NCBI GenBank assembly: GCA_026724425.1
Contig: JAIUCV010001244.1
Span: forward strand, 62,001-126,000
Direction: 5' to 3'
Length of the DNA stretch: 64,000 nt
Source of the DNA: Erythrophleum ivorense
Lineage: Eukaryota > Streptophyta > Magnoliopsida > Fabales > Fabaceae
Under the pieces are notes generated by a model that was not told where the DNA came from, did no database searches, and saw only the letters and a list, made by a program, of their open reading frames with translations. The position numbers and the translations under genes were made by a program. Below are positions 11,366-23,575 of the stretch, one piece after another. Within the stretch, counting starts at the first letter, position 1, and each line of letters starts with the position of its first letter.

Positions 11366-12518
11366 GTTTGTATTCCAGTTATGTTTTATGGGTTTGTGAT
11401 GTTACTATGGTTTATATTCAGATGTTTTGTGTTTTGTGATGGTATTTGAACTATGGTTTTATCTTTGAACTATGGTTTATGGGTTTCTTATGGTATTATG
11501 CTTTTGTATTCAGTCTGTTCTTTTATGGACTTGTGATTGTAATGTACCGTTATATTCAAACTATACTTTATTGGTTTATATACATACCATAATGCTCTTT
11601 TTTAGGTATAAATGGAATTTAAGGAAATACAAGATAGAGAAATGGAAACTGAAACAACACAAGTTCTTTCTTGTGAGCAATAAGCTCATGTGGCAGCACT
11701 AATTGGTGGCTACACAGTAACATATTTATGTAAACAACTATGTAGAATGAGTGAACAAATTGGTTATTCTTGTGTTCAAGAATATTGTAAGGGCATCCCA
11801 CTTGCTGTTATGAGATGTTTCACATGGCAAAACACATGTTTCATAAATTTTGCATTGAATTAGTTGAATGTGGGTTGAACCACACTACACGCATGGGAAT
11901 TGAAGAGATGATTGCGATGTTTTTAAACATGGTTGCCCATGGAGTATGTAATAGAATGCTACAAGAAATGTTTTAACGCTCAGGGGAGATTGTAAGTAGG
12001 CATTTACATGCAGTATTACTTGCTTGCATGAGATTGGCCTTCAAATACATTAAGCCATGAGATCAAGCATTTCGTTCAGCCCAATCAAAGATTCGAAATG
12101 ACTCATGATACTGGCCATTTTTCAAGAATGCTATTGGAGCAATTGATGGTACTCATGTGCCATGTGTGGTTAGCCCTAGTGAACAACCAAGATTTATTGG
12201 TAGAAAGGGTGCCCAACATAAAATGTTATGGTTGTATGTGATTGGGACATGTGTTTCACGTTTGCCTTGCCTGGTTGGGAAGGCATTGCCTATGATGCTC
12301 GTGTATTTTCTCATGCTCTTAGGACTCCGAGCATGAACTTCCCCCATCCTCCTCCAGGTATATTCATACCCCTCACTGTTATGGTTATAATTTTTTTTAC
12401 AACAATTAATGTGTAATACTTTAATTATTTATTAGATAAATTTTATCTGGTGGATGCTAGCTATCCAACCCCAGTTGGATATATTAGTCCGTATAAATGT
12501 GAGCGTTATCATCTCCCT

Positions 12519-15244
12519 TGTGACAACCTTACCTTCTAAACATGGTAATTATAGTTAAATATGCAATTAATAATTAATGGTCAAGGTTTGGAGTCGTTAC
12601 AGTTTATTACGTTATGAAAATATAGGAAAATTTAAACCTTGATGTTAGGGTCATCACTAAACAACCACAATCAAAACAAAAATATATAAGAGAAATCATA
12701 CTACCATGAGGGGTTTATGATTCATCCATTCATCAGTTTCAACACACAAAAACCTCTCACAAGTATTCCTATATCATTTCCTAGCATTACCATTGAAGAA
12801 ACTGGGGTTTCTAGGCTAAAAGTAGGAGTTTTAGGTCTTACGCGGCCCAGACCATTTGCGCCTCGGTGGAACACCCTCGCGCCGTGGCAAGATTTGTTGT
12901 GCCGCAACGAGGTTTCATTCTGTTACCCTTTTGGGCGACTTTTTTTCACTTTGCGCCGCGGTGAGATTCCTCAAGCTGCAGTGTTCCTTGTCACTGTTAC
13001 TCTTCAGGAAAATTTTATTCGCTTGCGCTGTGGCAAGATTACTCATGCCGTGGTGAAGCCTTCTTAGCCGCAGCATAACTCCCTCCTGTAACTACCTCTC
13101 TCAAATTTCATCCCCTACACTCTAATTCCTATCTTAGGAATATTCTAGGACCACTTTTTCTCTTTTTATATGACTCTAATAGTATTTATCTACCCTATTC
13201 ACCCAACTATTCTACCATTACCAATTCAAAACTTGAATGTTAATTTCCATTCCTCCTACCTCCCCATATCAGCAAATCCATAGAGTAATAATAACTAGAA
13301 TTTATGAGCTATCATCCATTAACATTCAATATACAATCCGTTAGAGATTTCACACATCAATAGTTTATATCAACATCTAATGCATCACATGATTACAATT
13401 CCCAAATGGTAAACAATATCACAAATTCAACAAAGCTATATATAAGATACTATAAGTTCATACATCAATATCCAACTATAATGTAACTTAACTCCTTAAT
13501 AGTTACATTTCAACCAAGCAAAATATAAATGCCTACACTTGGCAACATGATTACATGATGATGTTATATAAACTAATAACAAAATTGCATCTACTCTACC
13601 TAGATTAGCTTAAGTGTAGCTTCCTCCACACATAGCTAGAGCTCATGGATTTTCATCCACTTGCTTCCCCTTATCCTTACCCGAAGGACCTTCACCTGAA
13701 ATATTAATCCTATAAAACGGGGTGAGATGCGAATCTCAGTAACCAAGGAAAATTCCATCATATATTCCAGTTTAATTAATATATATGCATAATTTCATAT
13801 AAGCATCAGAAGACATACCAGTCATATTAGTAAATGAAATAATTAGGCTATCATGATTACTATCCCATACTAGCAATCATATTTTCATATGTTAAAGGCC
13901 ATTAACATCGGGAGAGGCCTGTCCACGGCATCTACTCCCCATTGAGTACAACCAGGGCTCAATGCATCTGGGATTTGATCATAACTCGATGCCTGATCGA
14001 AGCACATGCACGGGTGGCAGCCGCACCATAGCTCTATCATGGATTCACAAGGTCCAACACAATATAATAGATAGCTAACTAATTCATTCAATATTTCAAA
14101 TCATTCATGTACAGCAAATATGAAATTAAAACAGATATATGCATGGAATTAATATGAACTCGGTTATTTCACTTGTAGACAATTTGCAACAGCCACCAAT
14201 GGTACAAAAATCTTCCTATAACCATAGTATCATAGAATTGCTACTTTAATTCATCATTTAATGTAGCAACAAGTACCCAAAGAATTTAAATGCTAATAAC
14301 TACCTAAAGAACACTTATCCAGCCACCACAAATCTCAAATTCGGATTGAGTATGTCCTTTACCAGAAACTTTAATATATCACCCAAATTCCTAAGCAAAT
14401 TTGTACATAATTAACACCTATACTATACATCAACTATGTGGGTCTTAAGCCAGCAGAAAATACACTAGAATGGATAGTTTACACTTACCTAATGTCAGCC
14501 CTAGCCTCAACCTACGAATTTCTTCTAAGAAAATACCAAACAACTATATTTCAAAATTTGGGTATGGTGAAAATGCTCCAAATGAAAAACTAATCGAGCC
14601 AAATTGAAGAGGAAGAGAAGAAAATTAAGATATATAACAAGTACCTTAGTTGATTTTGAGCTTTGAGGTGAGAAATGGTAGAATTCTTGCCCCAAACCCT
14701 AGCCTCCTTTCTAAGCTCCGAATTTCTTTTTGTGTTTTGTGTATTCTGTAGAATGGGGGTGGCTAGGTTAGTTTTTAGGGTTTAAGTTGGGTTTTAGTTG
14801 GGTCAAATGAGGGTTATGGGTTGCTCTAAGGTCCAATTCCATTTGGGCTTCAGATTTTAGCTTTGTTGGGCCAGCTCTCATGCATTAGGCTGTTGAAATT
14901 CCATTGGGCCAGAACAAGTTTTAAGAGATCAAAGGTTTTGGGTCTGCACAAGGGTTATTGGGCCAATTATAAAAGCCTATACAAGATGGATCTTGGGCCT
15001 CTATCACATGAAATTAGATTGGGCCTGCACCTAGCCTATTAGGCCTCCATTAACCTCTTATCATGTTCTCCTACATTAATTTGAGCTTAGATGAAATTTC
15101 TCTTCCAATTAAATTTCAAACCCATATTAATAATTTATCTTTCCAAAATTTTCATTTACTTAATTTACTTGATTATTCTATATTAATTATTTTTAATTAA
15201 TCTAAAATCATGATTAACACCTTAATTAATTTTGGGGTGTTACA
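12519..15244 (-). mobile_element. Solo LTR, family A, inserted in the Harbinger transposase
   Basis: The left end is TGTGACAACC and the right end GGGGTGTTACA, with a perfect 5-bp target duplication TCCCT (12514-12518 and 15245-15249). No internal retroelement sequence is present, so this is a solo LTR of 2726 bp. The true orientation is taken as minus (TGTAACACCCC...GTTGTCACA), by comparison with the LTR at 51200-53998 and with the oriented LTR at 41614-43310. On the minus strand it has a donor-like AG|GTAAGTGT (intron start 14488), a perfect hairpin TGAGAT-gcga-ATCTCA (13723-13738) and an acceptor-like ATTTCAG|GTGAAGG (intron end 13696). The segment of 793 nt nearly equals the 794 nt in its relative. 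A cluster of GCCGYGGC-type repeats is at 12841-13072. Confidence 0.9.
12841..13072. repeat. GCCGCGGC-type palindrome cluster in family-A LTR
   Basis: Short GC-rich words such as GCGCCGTGGCAAG, TTGTGCCGCAACG, TTGCGCCGCGGTG and ATGCCGTGGTGAAG recur here within AT-rich surroundings. The related LTR has the matching cluster at 53306-53680, where the motif reads TTCGCCGCGGCTAAAT. Confidence 0.7.
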
Positions 15245-16008
15245 TCCCTGACTTTAGACATTCTTTCAGATTTAAAAATGATAATGAGGCATTCAACTAT
15301 TACCATTCAAGTTTGAGGTGTACTATAGAAAGAACTTTTGGGGTATGGAAGAATAGGTTTAAACTTTTGCGGTGCATGACAAAGTTCAAATTTGAAACAC
15401 AAGTACAAATCGTTAGTGTGACAATGGTTATACATAATTTTATTAGACGAAATCCTACAACAGACATTGAGTTTAGCCATCTTGAAGATGAAAGCCAATT
15501 TGAAGGAGAAACTGATGAGCACAGTATCCTAGATCTATTGCCAAGTCTAAACATTGTCTCTGCATCTGAAATGGATCAACTTCGAGACACCATTCGGGAT
15601 CAAATTGTACTATATGCACGTAATAACTAGTAGTTTCAATTAATTGTAATACTTTATTTCTATGCTATGCACATTTATAGCATAACTAAAATATTTATTT
15701 TTAATTTATATTTTAATTCTAATATCAATAGAAATAAAAAGATATATTATGCTATATCATTTGTTAAATGCTATTTAAAAAAATGTAATGTTATATGAAT
15801 AAATCAAATAAAGTAATATGACTACCCTTTCTGGTAATTTTACACTTAAAAGTGATTCTAGTATATAATATCCAAACAAAATCAATTCTACCAGAATCAC
15901 TTTTCACTTAAACTTTTCAAATATAAATCACGTTCATGTAAACTCACTTTTACACAAAATCAATTCTACAAAATCAAGGTTTGGAAAATCAATTTTACTC
16001 ACCATCAA

Positions 16009-16021
16009 TCCAAACACACAC
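16009..16021 (-). repeat. Right terminal inverted repeat of the Harbinger element
   Basis: TCCAAACACACAC is the reverse complement, with two mismatches, of the left end at 7850-7862. It is followed by target duplication TTA (16022-16024). Confidence 0.8.
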
Positions 16022-16024
16022 TTA

Positions 16025-17775
16025 AGCACTATCCATAATCTAATCTACGACTATTGTCATCATCATTTGCACTTAACCCGTCACTATTACTTGTAGTGCA
16101 TCATTAATCACTATCTTGCTACCCTGTCTATCATTTGCCACATATATTTCTTTCTCATGTAATTCAAACAAAAGAAAATAATTCCTTGAAATTATTTTCA
16201 AATGAAACAAATAGAAGAAAATGTTGTTATTAAAAGAAATTTCAAGAAAAAAAATATAGAGGGAAACTAAATGGTGAGGACTGAGAAGAAATAACGATAT
16301 AAAAAAAGTTTATATTATTAGCTAAGAAAAAAGATATAAAATAAAATAAAAAAGAACATTGATGAACAAATCATTTATGTGGTGTGCATGATTCTCACTC
16401 CATCCATTTCCATATTATCTAAACATGTTGCTCAAAACTCACATAATATGTTTCCAACACTAGAGTTTTGAGAAATTTGTGCTCTCTTGAGATGATACGC
16501 AATACATACTTTTATGCCACCTATTTTGCTTCAATCATATGAGATGGAATGCTTTTTTTTTTCATTGGTGATAACGGAGTTAAAAGGAAAGATAATACAA
16601 ACCAATGTTACTTTATACAAACTTAGGAACTAGTTGTTGGGCATGAGAAATAACCGACATACAAGACTTCTGCATTTACACATGCCTTCCAAGCTTGATT
16701 TTTATATCTCGAGTAATAGCTCCAGCTGTTTCGACTACGGGGATTGAAGGATTCAAGATTTGACCTGATATAATCTCTCTTTGGCAAGGCCATGGCCATT
16801 TCCAATTCACATTTTGTGGTTGGATCTAGTAAAGCTAAAAGCTAAAATGGGGTAGGGCCAAGCAGGGAGAAGGAGTCTCCTGATTCATCTGACCTTTTTA
16901 TATATCTCGAGAGGAGTTTACCTTTTTCTCAAGTGAAGTTTGATAAAGGAAAAAAATTATATTTTAGGATTATAAGTTAAAAATATTTATTATTATTTTA
17001 AAGCATTAAAGGATCTAGTTTCATGATTTAAGTACTCTGAATATCCACTAGTAATACCATGGATATTTTGAATGAGTAAGGAGAGTATTTTGTTGTAACT
17101 AATAGGTTTTTTGGTCTGTTAAAATAATTTTAAAATTTGAAATCATACATAACAAATAGTTTTAATTTATAGTCATGAAGTGTAACTTTCCTTTGATAAA
17201 CTATTGTCATAACATTATTATTATTATTATTAACTAACATTTTCCCCCTTCGAAGAGTGTTGAAAGTGAATTTAAGCTAAATGAGAGTATCCTAATAAAG
17301 TTTCTTCTCTTTGGGTTAGAGCTACCAATTATGGAATTTGGATTAGCAATCACTTGTCTTTTAGGTTCACTGAATTTTTTCGGTGCATGATACTACTAAA
17401 GAAATCCTTTCCTAAATCTTTATATCCTTAAGGACAATAGTTTTAGTGTCTTCATCTACATCATTAGAATTGGGGGATCAATGACTATTATTGGTCATGA
17501 TTTGATAGGATCGTAAAAATGATCTAAGAGGCATTTTGATTAAATGGGAACACACAATCAAAACAATCCCTACCAAATTTATTATAAAATCTTGTTAGAA
17601 GGGTCGTTGACCATAAATGATGGAGATATTTTTTAACATGACCAAATGGCCCAAGAGTGGCTTAGGAAAAAAATTGATCTCAAATAACGCATAAGCTAAC
17701 TTGAAAATTCTCTTATTACTTATTAGACATCATCTTAGTTTCCTTGAGTATAAAGGACACACTAATTTAGAAATG
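16025..17775. other. Intergenic DNA, no confident feature
   Basis: Mostly AT-rich, with a short (TTA)n run near 17217-17232. A less AT-rich patch at 16623-16805 has an open minus-strand frame of 60 codons, and a second minus frame there is also open over much of it. I recognise neither product. Confidence 0.35.
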
Positions 17776-19436
17776 AAGTTTGTAACACCATCATTTCTAA
17801 CTCATACCCATCATGCCTCACATGCTCATATGAGATATGGAAAGAATAAAATGAGGTCTTCCTCATTGGGTTCATACACTTTCTCGCATGGCATCATGGT
17901 TAGAAATTCACTTTAGTGTCACATGGACCGTGTGAGCTCATTCTATGCATCCTCATATTTAATTACACCATTTCAACTCATTTCAATCCCAAAAACATGC
18001 TTTTAGCCCATGCAAACCAAAAAGTGGTATGAAACATGCATGTTCATTTTCGGCAGACTTGGCCTCATTTCTGGGCAAAGTTTGGAAATTCATAACTAAA
18101 TCTAGAAAAATTGAAAACATGCACTCTTGGTCATTATAGAAATATTAGGATGTTTAATTTGTACTAAAAATATGTGGAAGTCTTAAAATCCCACACACAA
18201 AGCATTTGACATCCGAAATCATCTGAAGGTCGGAGGGGGTTTTGATACTGTTATAGTTTACTGATATGAACTTCAAAAATGTCTAACTAATTCCACAAAA
18301 ATCTTCTGCATGCAAATGATTCCACTATGGAAATATGTGGATGTTAACTAGAGAGGAAAAATATCTCCAAATCAGTTAATCAATCCAAACTCCCAAAAAT
18401 CGATAGAAAAGTACCTCGGGTCAGGCAAGATGACTAATACTGGGCAGAACTTTCGAAAATGCATATCTTCCTCTCTAGACCTCCAAATGAGGTGCTTCCA
18501 GTTGCTACAAGTCACTGTAACAGTATAGTTTCTGCCTATAAGATTTCGTAGCCATTGGATCATGTTTACCCCTCAGATGACACAATTTCACATCTGACCA
18601 AATGAACAGTGCCTATGCAAATCCGAATTTCTGATACTAACTTTGAAAAATCATAGAAAATTATACAGATCTCTAAATGATTTGATCTTTAGCTTCCCAA
18701 AAATCTCTAAACAAGATCTAGTCACATGCAAAATTTCAAGGCAAGGAGAGGTCATTTGGTCAGACTTGGACATCATGGGCAAAGTGACCTATTTCTTGTG
18801 TTCAAAGAGGGCTAATGGGGTCCAACTTTGCTTCTCCTACCTCTAAAGCTCTATGAGCACGTGGGAAAGCATCAACATAGGCCATTAAACATGGCTCAAA
18901 TGTCTAACAACCCAGATTTGCAAAACTCACTCTCCCACACCAACACATACACCCATGTGGGCAATACTAAGATCTTGCCATTCATTCCAAAACTTGCTAC
19001 ATCATGCACTATAAGTTCAATTCTCATATATATACATTAAGTACATCCATTTACAAGTGCTACATCATGTACATCATTAAATTACATCCCTTAACATAAC
19101 TACAAAATGGTGACAACATGACTCTTTACAATTTCTTCACCGAAATCCCCTAGCTTCAAGCTTGGTGGCTCCCATCTCTTATCTCGCTTGGTCCACCTAG
19201 CATGTTAGGATGGTGGAGAGGAGGAGTGAGATTCAAAGAATCTCAATAGCTCATCTCTCATTCAAACATACATAAAGCATACAAACAAGTCTCACAATGT
19301 ATGCATGGACATATTAGCATGTGAAATTATAAGAATAACATTTTCAACATTTGAGTAGGCCATACATAAAAAAAGCATTTTCAACATTTGAGTAGGCCAT
19401 ACTTAACATTCAAAATCTTGCCAAGAAAATGGATTA

Positions 19437-19620
19437 GCCTCACCCATTCACTTGTGGATTTTGGGCTTGCCTCACCCATTCTTTAAGAGGTTCTTAGACT
19501 CAACCCTTACTCTTGGGAGTCAACCTCACTTTTGGGAGACTCTTTGCTTTGTCTCAACTAGCTTTAGGGTTCTTGGCTCATCTTCACCATGGCTAAAGGG
19601 TTTTTAGCTTTTCCATACTC
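19437..19620 (-). repeat. LTR minisatellite, about 35-40 bp unit
   Basis: Imperfect repeats of CTCACCC...GGACTT/TTCTTGG-type units on the plus strand. They are the reverse complement of the GGGTGAG...CCAAAAGTCC repeats seen in plus-oriented LTRs. Confidence 0.65.
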
Positions 19621-20309
19621 AAGCAAACCAAAGCATCATATAAAACATCATTGAAATACATAAGGCATCATCATGCTAGCATACTTTGCATGGTTCAAAA
19701 CATATATACACACAAGAAAGACAATGTAAACACACATCTATGCATGAGAGAAGGTGGAGAGAGCTACCTTATTGGCTATTCACAAACTTTCCCTTTCAAA
19801 TTGTCTCCTCCCTTGTTGGTTTCATAATCACCTCTAGATGGGAGTACTTCTCTTGAGCCTAACCACACAAGAAGCATGAAATTATTCTCTTAACACTTTA
19901 TTCATGAAGAGAAACTAGGGTTTCTCTCTCTAGAATTCTACTAACTCTCCTTCCTCTCTCAAGCTCTCAAAAAGGAAGGCAAAGAGAAAGAAGTAAGGAT
20001 ATGTGAGTTTTGGTCTTCTTCAAGAGGGGTTTTTTCCACTCTCCCTCTTCTGGACCAAGCTTAAAACCCAACTACTTCCACTAACCAAACCATAGGAAGA
20101 GAGGGCAAGGAAAGAAGATCAATATTCTAAGAGAGAAGCCATGCAAAACCTTACCTTTTCTTGTTCTTCCTTCCTCCTCTAAGTTTCTCTCTCTCTCCTC
20201 TGCCCTTTTCTCTATCTTAGAGGGAGCTTAAGTCGGTTACAAAGTGAAAGGAAGAGTTTGGAGGCTTTAAAAAGTCAAATTTCTTTTTTTTCACGTTTTT
20301 TCGGACTAA

Positions 20310-20532
20310 CCCTCGCTATAGTGAGTCGTAACCCTCGCTACAGCGAGCTCGTATCAGTCTCAGACCTCTGCCTTCGCTACAGCGTGCGCTACGGCGAGCA
20401 ACGCCCTGGTTTTTGTATGGGATGCCCGCACTCGCTATACCTAGAAGCATTTTCGCTATAGCTAGAAGGCACTCTCACTATAGCTAGACCATTTCTCGCT
20501 ATAACGAACAGGTACATTCGCTATAGCTAGGT
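20310..20532. repeat. CGCTATAGCG palindrome cluster in family-B2 LTR
   Basis: About ten copies of CGCTATAGCTAG, CGCTACAGCGAG and CGCTATAGTGAG lie 90-310 bp from the LTR terminus. The core TCGCTATAGCGA is a perfect palindrome. The sister LTR has the same cluster at 26592-26836. Confidence 0.85.
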
Positions 20533-20624
20533 TGTAGCTAACAGACTTAAAAAATTTTCAGCCATTTGAAAAATTTCAACTTTTTTTTTTTCTTTCCTTT
20601 TTTTTTTCTGGTTGTTACAAAGTT

Positions 20625-21332
20625 ACTGAAAATAAACAAAAATAAAATACAATAAAAGGTTGCCTTAAAAGTAATTAAACTATTTTATTTTGATCATTAA
20701 TTAGAATAATATTTTTTTAACCTTGGAGCCGAATGTTTAAGCAAGTATACTCTTTATCTTAACTACTTGGCTTTAAACCTTGAGGCCAATATACCTAATA
20801 GAATTTATTCTATTAAATATATTTGGCAGTTGCGGGAGGTAGATTCTTAAAATCTCCTTACAAGATATTTAGCCTTGATTATAACACAAGTTGACCCAAA
20901 AATACTTCTAATGTTCAAATCTAACATTTTCAAATCTTCTTCTACTAGATGTGTAAATAGAGAAATTATATATGTATGTATTATGTTAAAAAAGTTTTGA
21001 GTTCACATAAACATTATAAAATTAAAAATCAAAACATTTAGAACATTTACAAAAAACTTCAAATCTAATAACAAAAATAGTAATTTTTTAATTAAAAATT
21101 GGCTAAAAATGCACTATTAATCTACTCTCTAAAATAAAAACTTTATCATTTTCCAATGCTTCAACAATTCTATTAGCTCTAGAGTGAAAGAAGTGGCCAA
21201 GACCTATCACTTTCTTAATTTGGTACTGACTCAATAATGTTGAAAATTGATATATGGCAAGGAAGTGAAAAAAAAACTTGTTTCTTAGCTTCATTAGTTT
21301 TATTTACTATTTTTGCTTGATGTTTATTGTTG
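20625..21332. other. AT-rich DNA between LTR and gag relic
   Basis: No gene or repeat structure recognised. It may be decayed leader sequence of the element that carried the gag relic at 21333. Confidence 0.35.
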
Positions 21333-21689
21333 TTGGAAGGATGTGCCTTAGAATGGTACCAAAACTTAATGAAGAGGAAGAAATTGATAGAGTTAGGGTG
21401 GTTAGAATATGATGAAGCAATTAGAGAGAGAGATTCAGAGATATTTTCAAGTTTGATTCTATGGCTGAGTTAAAGAATTTGTGACAAGATGATTCAGTTA
21501 GCCAATACCAAAGAAGTTTAAGGATCTGTTGGCTGAAGTGGAGCTAGCTAAGGAACATGTTATCAATTACTTCTTAGGAGGCCTCAAACCTAAAATTAAG
21601 CCACCAATCTATAAATTCAAACCAAATTCTTTGGCCGATATGATGTAACTTGCGAGATTACAAGAAGCTTCTATTCTAGGTTTTTAAGA
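21333..21689 (+). pseudogene. Ty3/gypsy-like gag relic
   Basis: Across frames this resembles the retrotransposon gag (capsid) domain. It begins with LEGCALEWYQNLMKRKK...GWLEYDEAIRER, like the ALxWYQ...W..F..A pattern. After a frameshift, FDSMAELKNL...QDDSVSQYQ follows (the LxQxxSVxxYQ pattern), then EHVINYFLGGLKPKI, then SLADMM...LARLQEAS at the end. At least three frame changes or stops occur in about 350 bp, so this is an old relic. No protease or RT is visible next to it. The surrounding 21690-22350 could be further decayed internal sequence, but I cannot support any domain there. No LTR can be tied to it. Confidence 0.62.
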
Positions 21690-23575
21690 ATCAAGTGCTT
21701 TGTCATTATTCCATTCTTTCCACCATAAATATCTTTCTACTCAACTAATATTTATTTGTTAGTCTTCTACACGAAAAATTTGATTTTCAAATTTGTGTGC
21801 ACCAAAACTAAGTGGAATTAAATTGTATATCATTTCTTCTTGTATTTGGTTCTTTCCTAATTTTTTTTTTACATTCCTTAACTTCTTACTCAACTTTTTC
21901 TTTACACTTATCCAACATAAACTTCTTTAATGATCAATACTACTTTCTTCAAGATTTTTAAAGACATTTTGCATAGAGCATATTCATAATAGGTCTCTAG
22001 TAAACAAAGGTAATAGGTTAAAAAATTATTATGTCATGATTGATATTATAAGTGTTGTAGATGCTTTGTCTTTATATCAAATTTCTTTTCTTAGGTGGTA
22101 AGTCATTTGAAATGCCATCTAGGTAGGATTATTGATAAAAATAAATTACCATAGGAACACTATGCAAATATGTTGAAAGATTTGTGGCTATTGATAAATT
22201 GTCAATATAGTTCCTATTAAAATATTATGGTTAGTTGTTAATTATTCATTTAAGTTTCCCTTATTTCTTTTCCTTGATCTCTACATATTAGTTCCTAATC
22301 TATTGCCTATATACTTTTGTAGACTGTCCTATGTCAAGTAATGCTATGCTTTGTTCAGAAAATTTAGTTTTATCCCTTAATGCTATTGTGATTGCAACCG
22401 AGAGTGTATGTCAATATGATTGCCAAAACCAAATAGACATAAAATAAGAGACATAACTAAGTACCAAGTCAATAATCTAAAGACAGGTGATAATAGAAGT
22501 AGTAATGTTATTGTCAAATTGTCACTTTTTAAAACTTTTTTCTTAGTTACTTTCTTAACACACAATTGTCCATATAATTTTCATCATTTGTTTTCTTTAA
22601 ATATTACATATTCCTTTTGATGCAAAATCAAGGGGTGGCCCAATCTTCATGGCATGAGTTGACAAATAGATAATGGTTTAAGACCCGACAAAAGTAAATA
22701 GCCAACTAACATTATAAGAACATTGACCTGCTATTTAAATAATGCGTCTAACCACAAACACAATGAACCGACCCATACAACAATGTACTTAGGTCAAAAC
22801 ACAAATTAGGGGCTTTTACGAACTTACATCACTAACCTAAGGATAGATTAACAAGACAAAGGTTTCACAAGAGCAGAGAAAAGATAATATTCTTACAATT
22901 AGAGAAACAATCAAAATAATTCTATTACTTACAATCTGATTCTAAATGCAAGTAGAATACATGTATTTATAGTGCAATCAAATATGTTTGTTGGAGGAAA
23001 ACTAGGAAACTAGCTCCATAATCCTAACTGAATACCTAGAAATTAGGAATACAGATAATCAAATCATTTTAAAAATAGAAAAGGAAAGAGGATCTATCAA
23101 TTATTTCTAATTTTCATCTAAATAATAAAATTTTTTGAAATCAGCATATTAAGCCCATATTAGTATTATTTAGGCCCAAATGAGTCAACCTATATATGGC
23201 CCTTTGTCCATGCTTTTTAATTTGCAATATTATAACCTAAAATTGCTTTAGTAACTCCATTATTAGCTTAAATAATGTTAAATATATTCTGATTAATACT
23301 TGAATTAGATTTGTCAAAATTTTGTTTGATTTAAGTCTCTTGAATAAGTTCACTCAATGTTTTTTTAAGTCTTTTAACTCTTACCCTTATGATAGGTCCA
23401 ATTAGAAGATGTAAAGGATTATTAGAAGATTTTGAATTAGCTTGTTCTTTTGAGTTAGTCTAGTTCATCTGACCTTTTCCTATAGCAAACTACATTATGA
23501 TCTACAAAATCGTACACATCCTTTGTCAAGAGCTTTTGTATTACAATTGAAAGCTTGCATCTTAACCATCTAAGA
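21690..23575. other. Unassigned AT-rich DNA
   Basis: No confident feature. 22040-22080 has a faint resemblance to the VADALS region of gypsy RNase H, too short to call. Confidence 0.3.

Larger units (their letters stand above)
11642..15630 (+). pseudogene. PIF/Harbinger DDE transposase, broken and interrupted by a solo LTR
   Basis: This is the DDE nuclease of the element. Exon 1 (11642-12357) carries the N-terminal helical region (CYEMFHMAKHMFHKF..., FLNMVAHGVCNRMLQEMF, SGEIVSRHLHAVLLA), then AIGAIDGTHVP with the first catalytic Asp. After a 1-nt frameshift near 12215 comes VCDWDMCFTFALPGWEG with the second Asp, ending at NFPHPPP. A GT...AG intron (12358-12435) leads to KFYLVDASYPTPVGYISPYKC. 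The frame is cut at 12518 by a 2726-bp LTR and resumes at 15250. The remainder, 15250-15630, has no stops and holds the third acidic residue in RCTIERTFGVWKNRFK. Removing the LTR and one TCCCT copy rejoins the two sides in frame as RYHL-PDFRHSF, exactly the family pattern. Stops and frameshifts elsewhere show that the gene was decaying apart from this insertion. Confidence 0.88.
7850..16021 (+). mobile_element. PIF/Harbinger DNA transposon, decayed, with nested solo LTR
   Basis: The left end GTATGCGTTTGGA (7850-7862) and right end TCCAAACACACAC (16009-16021) form a 13-bp terminal inverted repeat with 11 matches. It is flanked on both sides by TTA (7847-7849 and 16022-16024), the usual 3-bp target duplication of PIF/Harbinger elements. 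Between the ends lie, in the usual arrangement, a Myb/SANT-like ORF1 (10336-11365) and a DDE transposase (11642-15630), both on the plus strand. Without the LTR at 12519-15244 and its 5-bp duplication the element is about 5.4 kb, an ordinary size for an autonomous copy. Both genes carry stops and frameshifts, so this copy is dead. The GC-richer part at 8060-9060 is unexplained. Confidence 0.85.
17781..20619 (-). mobile_element. Solo LTR, family B2
   Basis: Ends are TGTAACACCATC...GGTTGTTACA, flanked by a perfect 5-bp duplication AAGTT (17776-17780 and 20620-20624), with no internal retroelement sequence. True orientation is minus, by analogy with the LTR of the chromovirus at 54287. On the minus strand, in order: a cluster of CGCTATAGCG-type repeats (20310-20532), a pyrimidine/purine-biased leader, donor-like AAG|GTAGCTC (intron start 19767), a minisatellite (19437-19620), a perfect hairpin TGAGATT-caaag-AATCTCA (19227-19245) and acceptor-like CTAG|GTGGAC (intron end 19197). 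The intron-like segment is 571 nt. A 27-bp tandem duplication (19339-19365 and 19376-19402) is absent from the sister copy at 24108-26936. Confidence 0.92.

Noticed and set aside
22040..22350. Faint resemblance to gypsy RNase H / integrase linker.
   Set aside because: Only a few residues match and no ordered domains follow.
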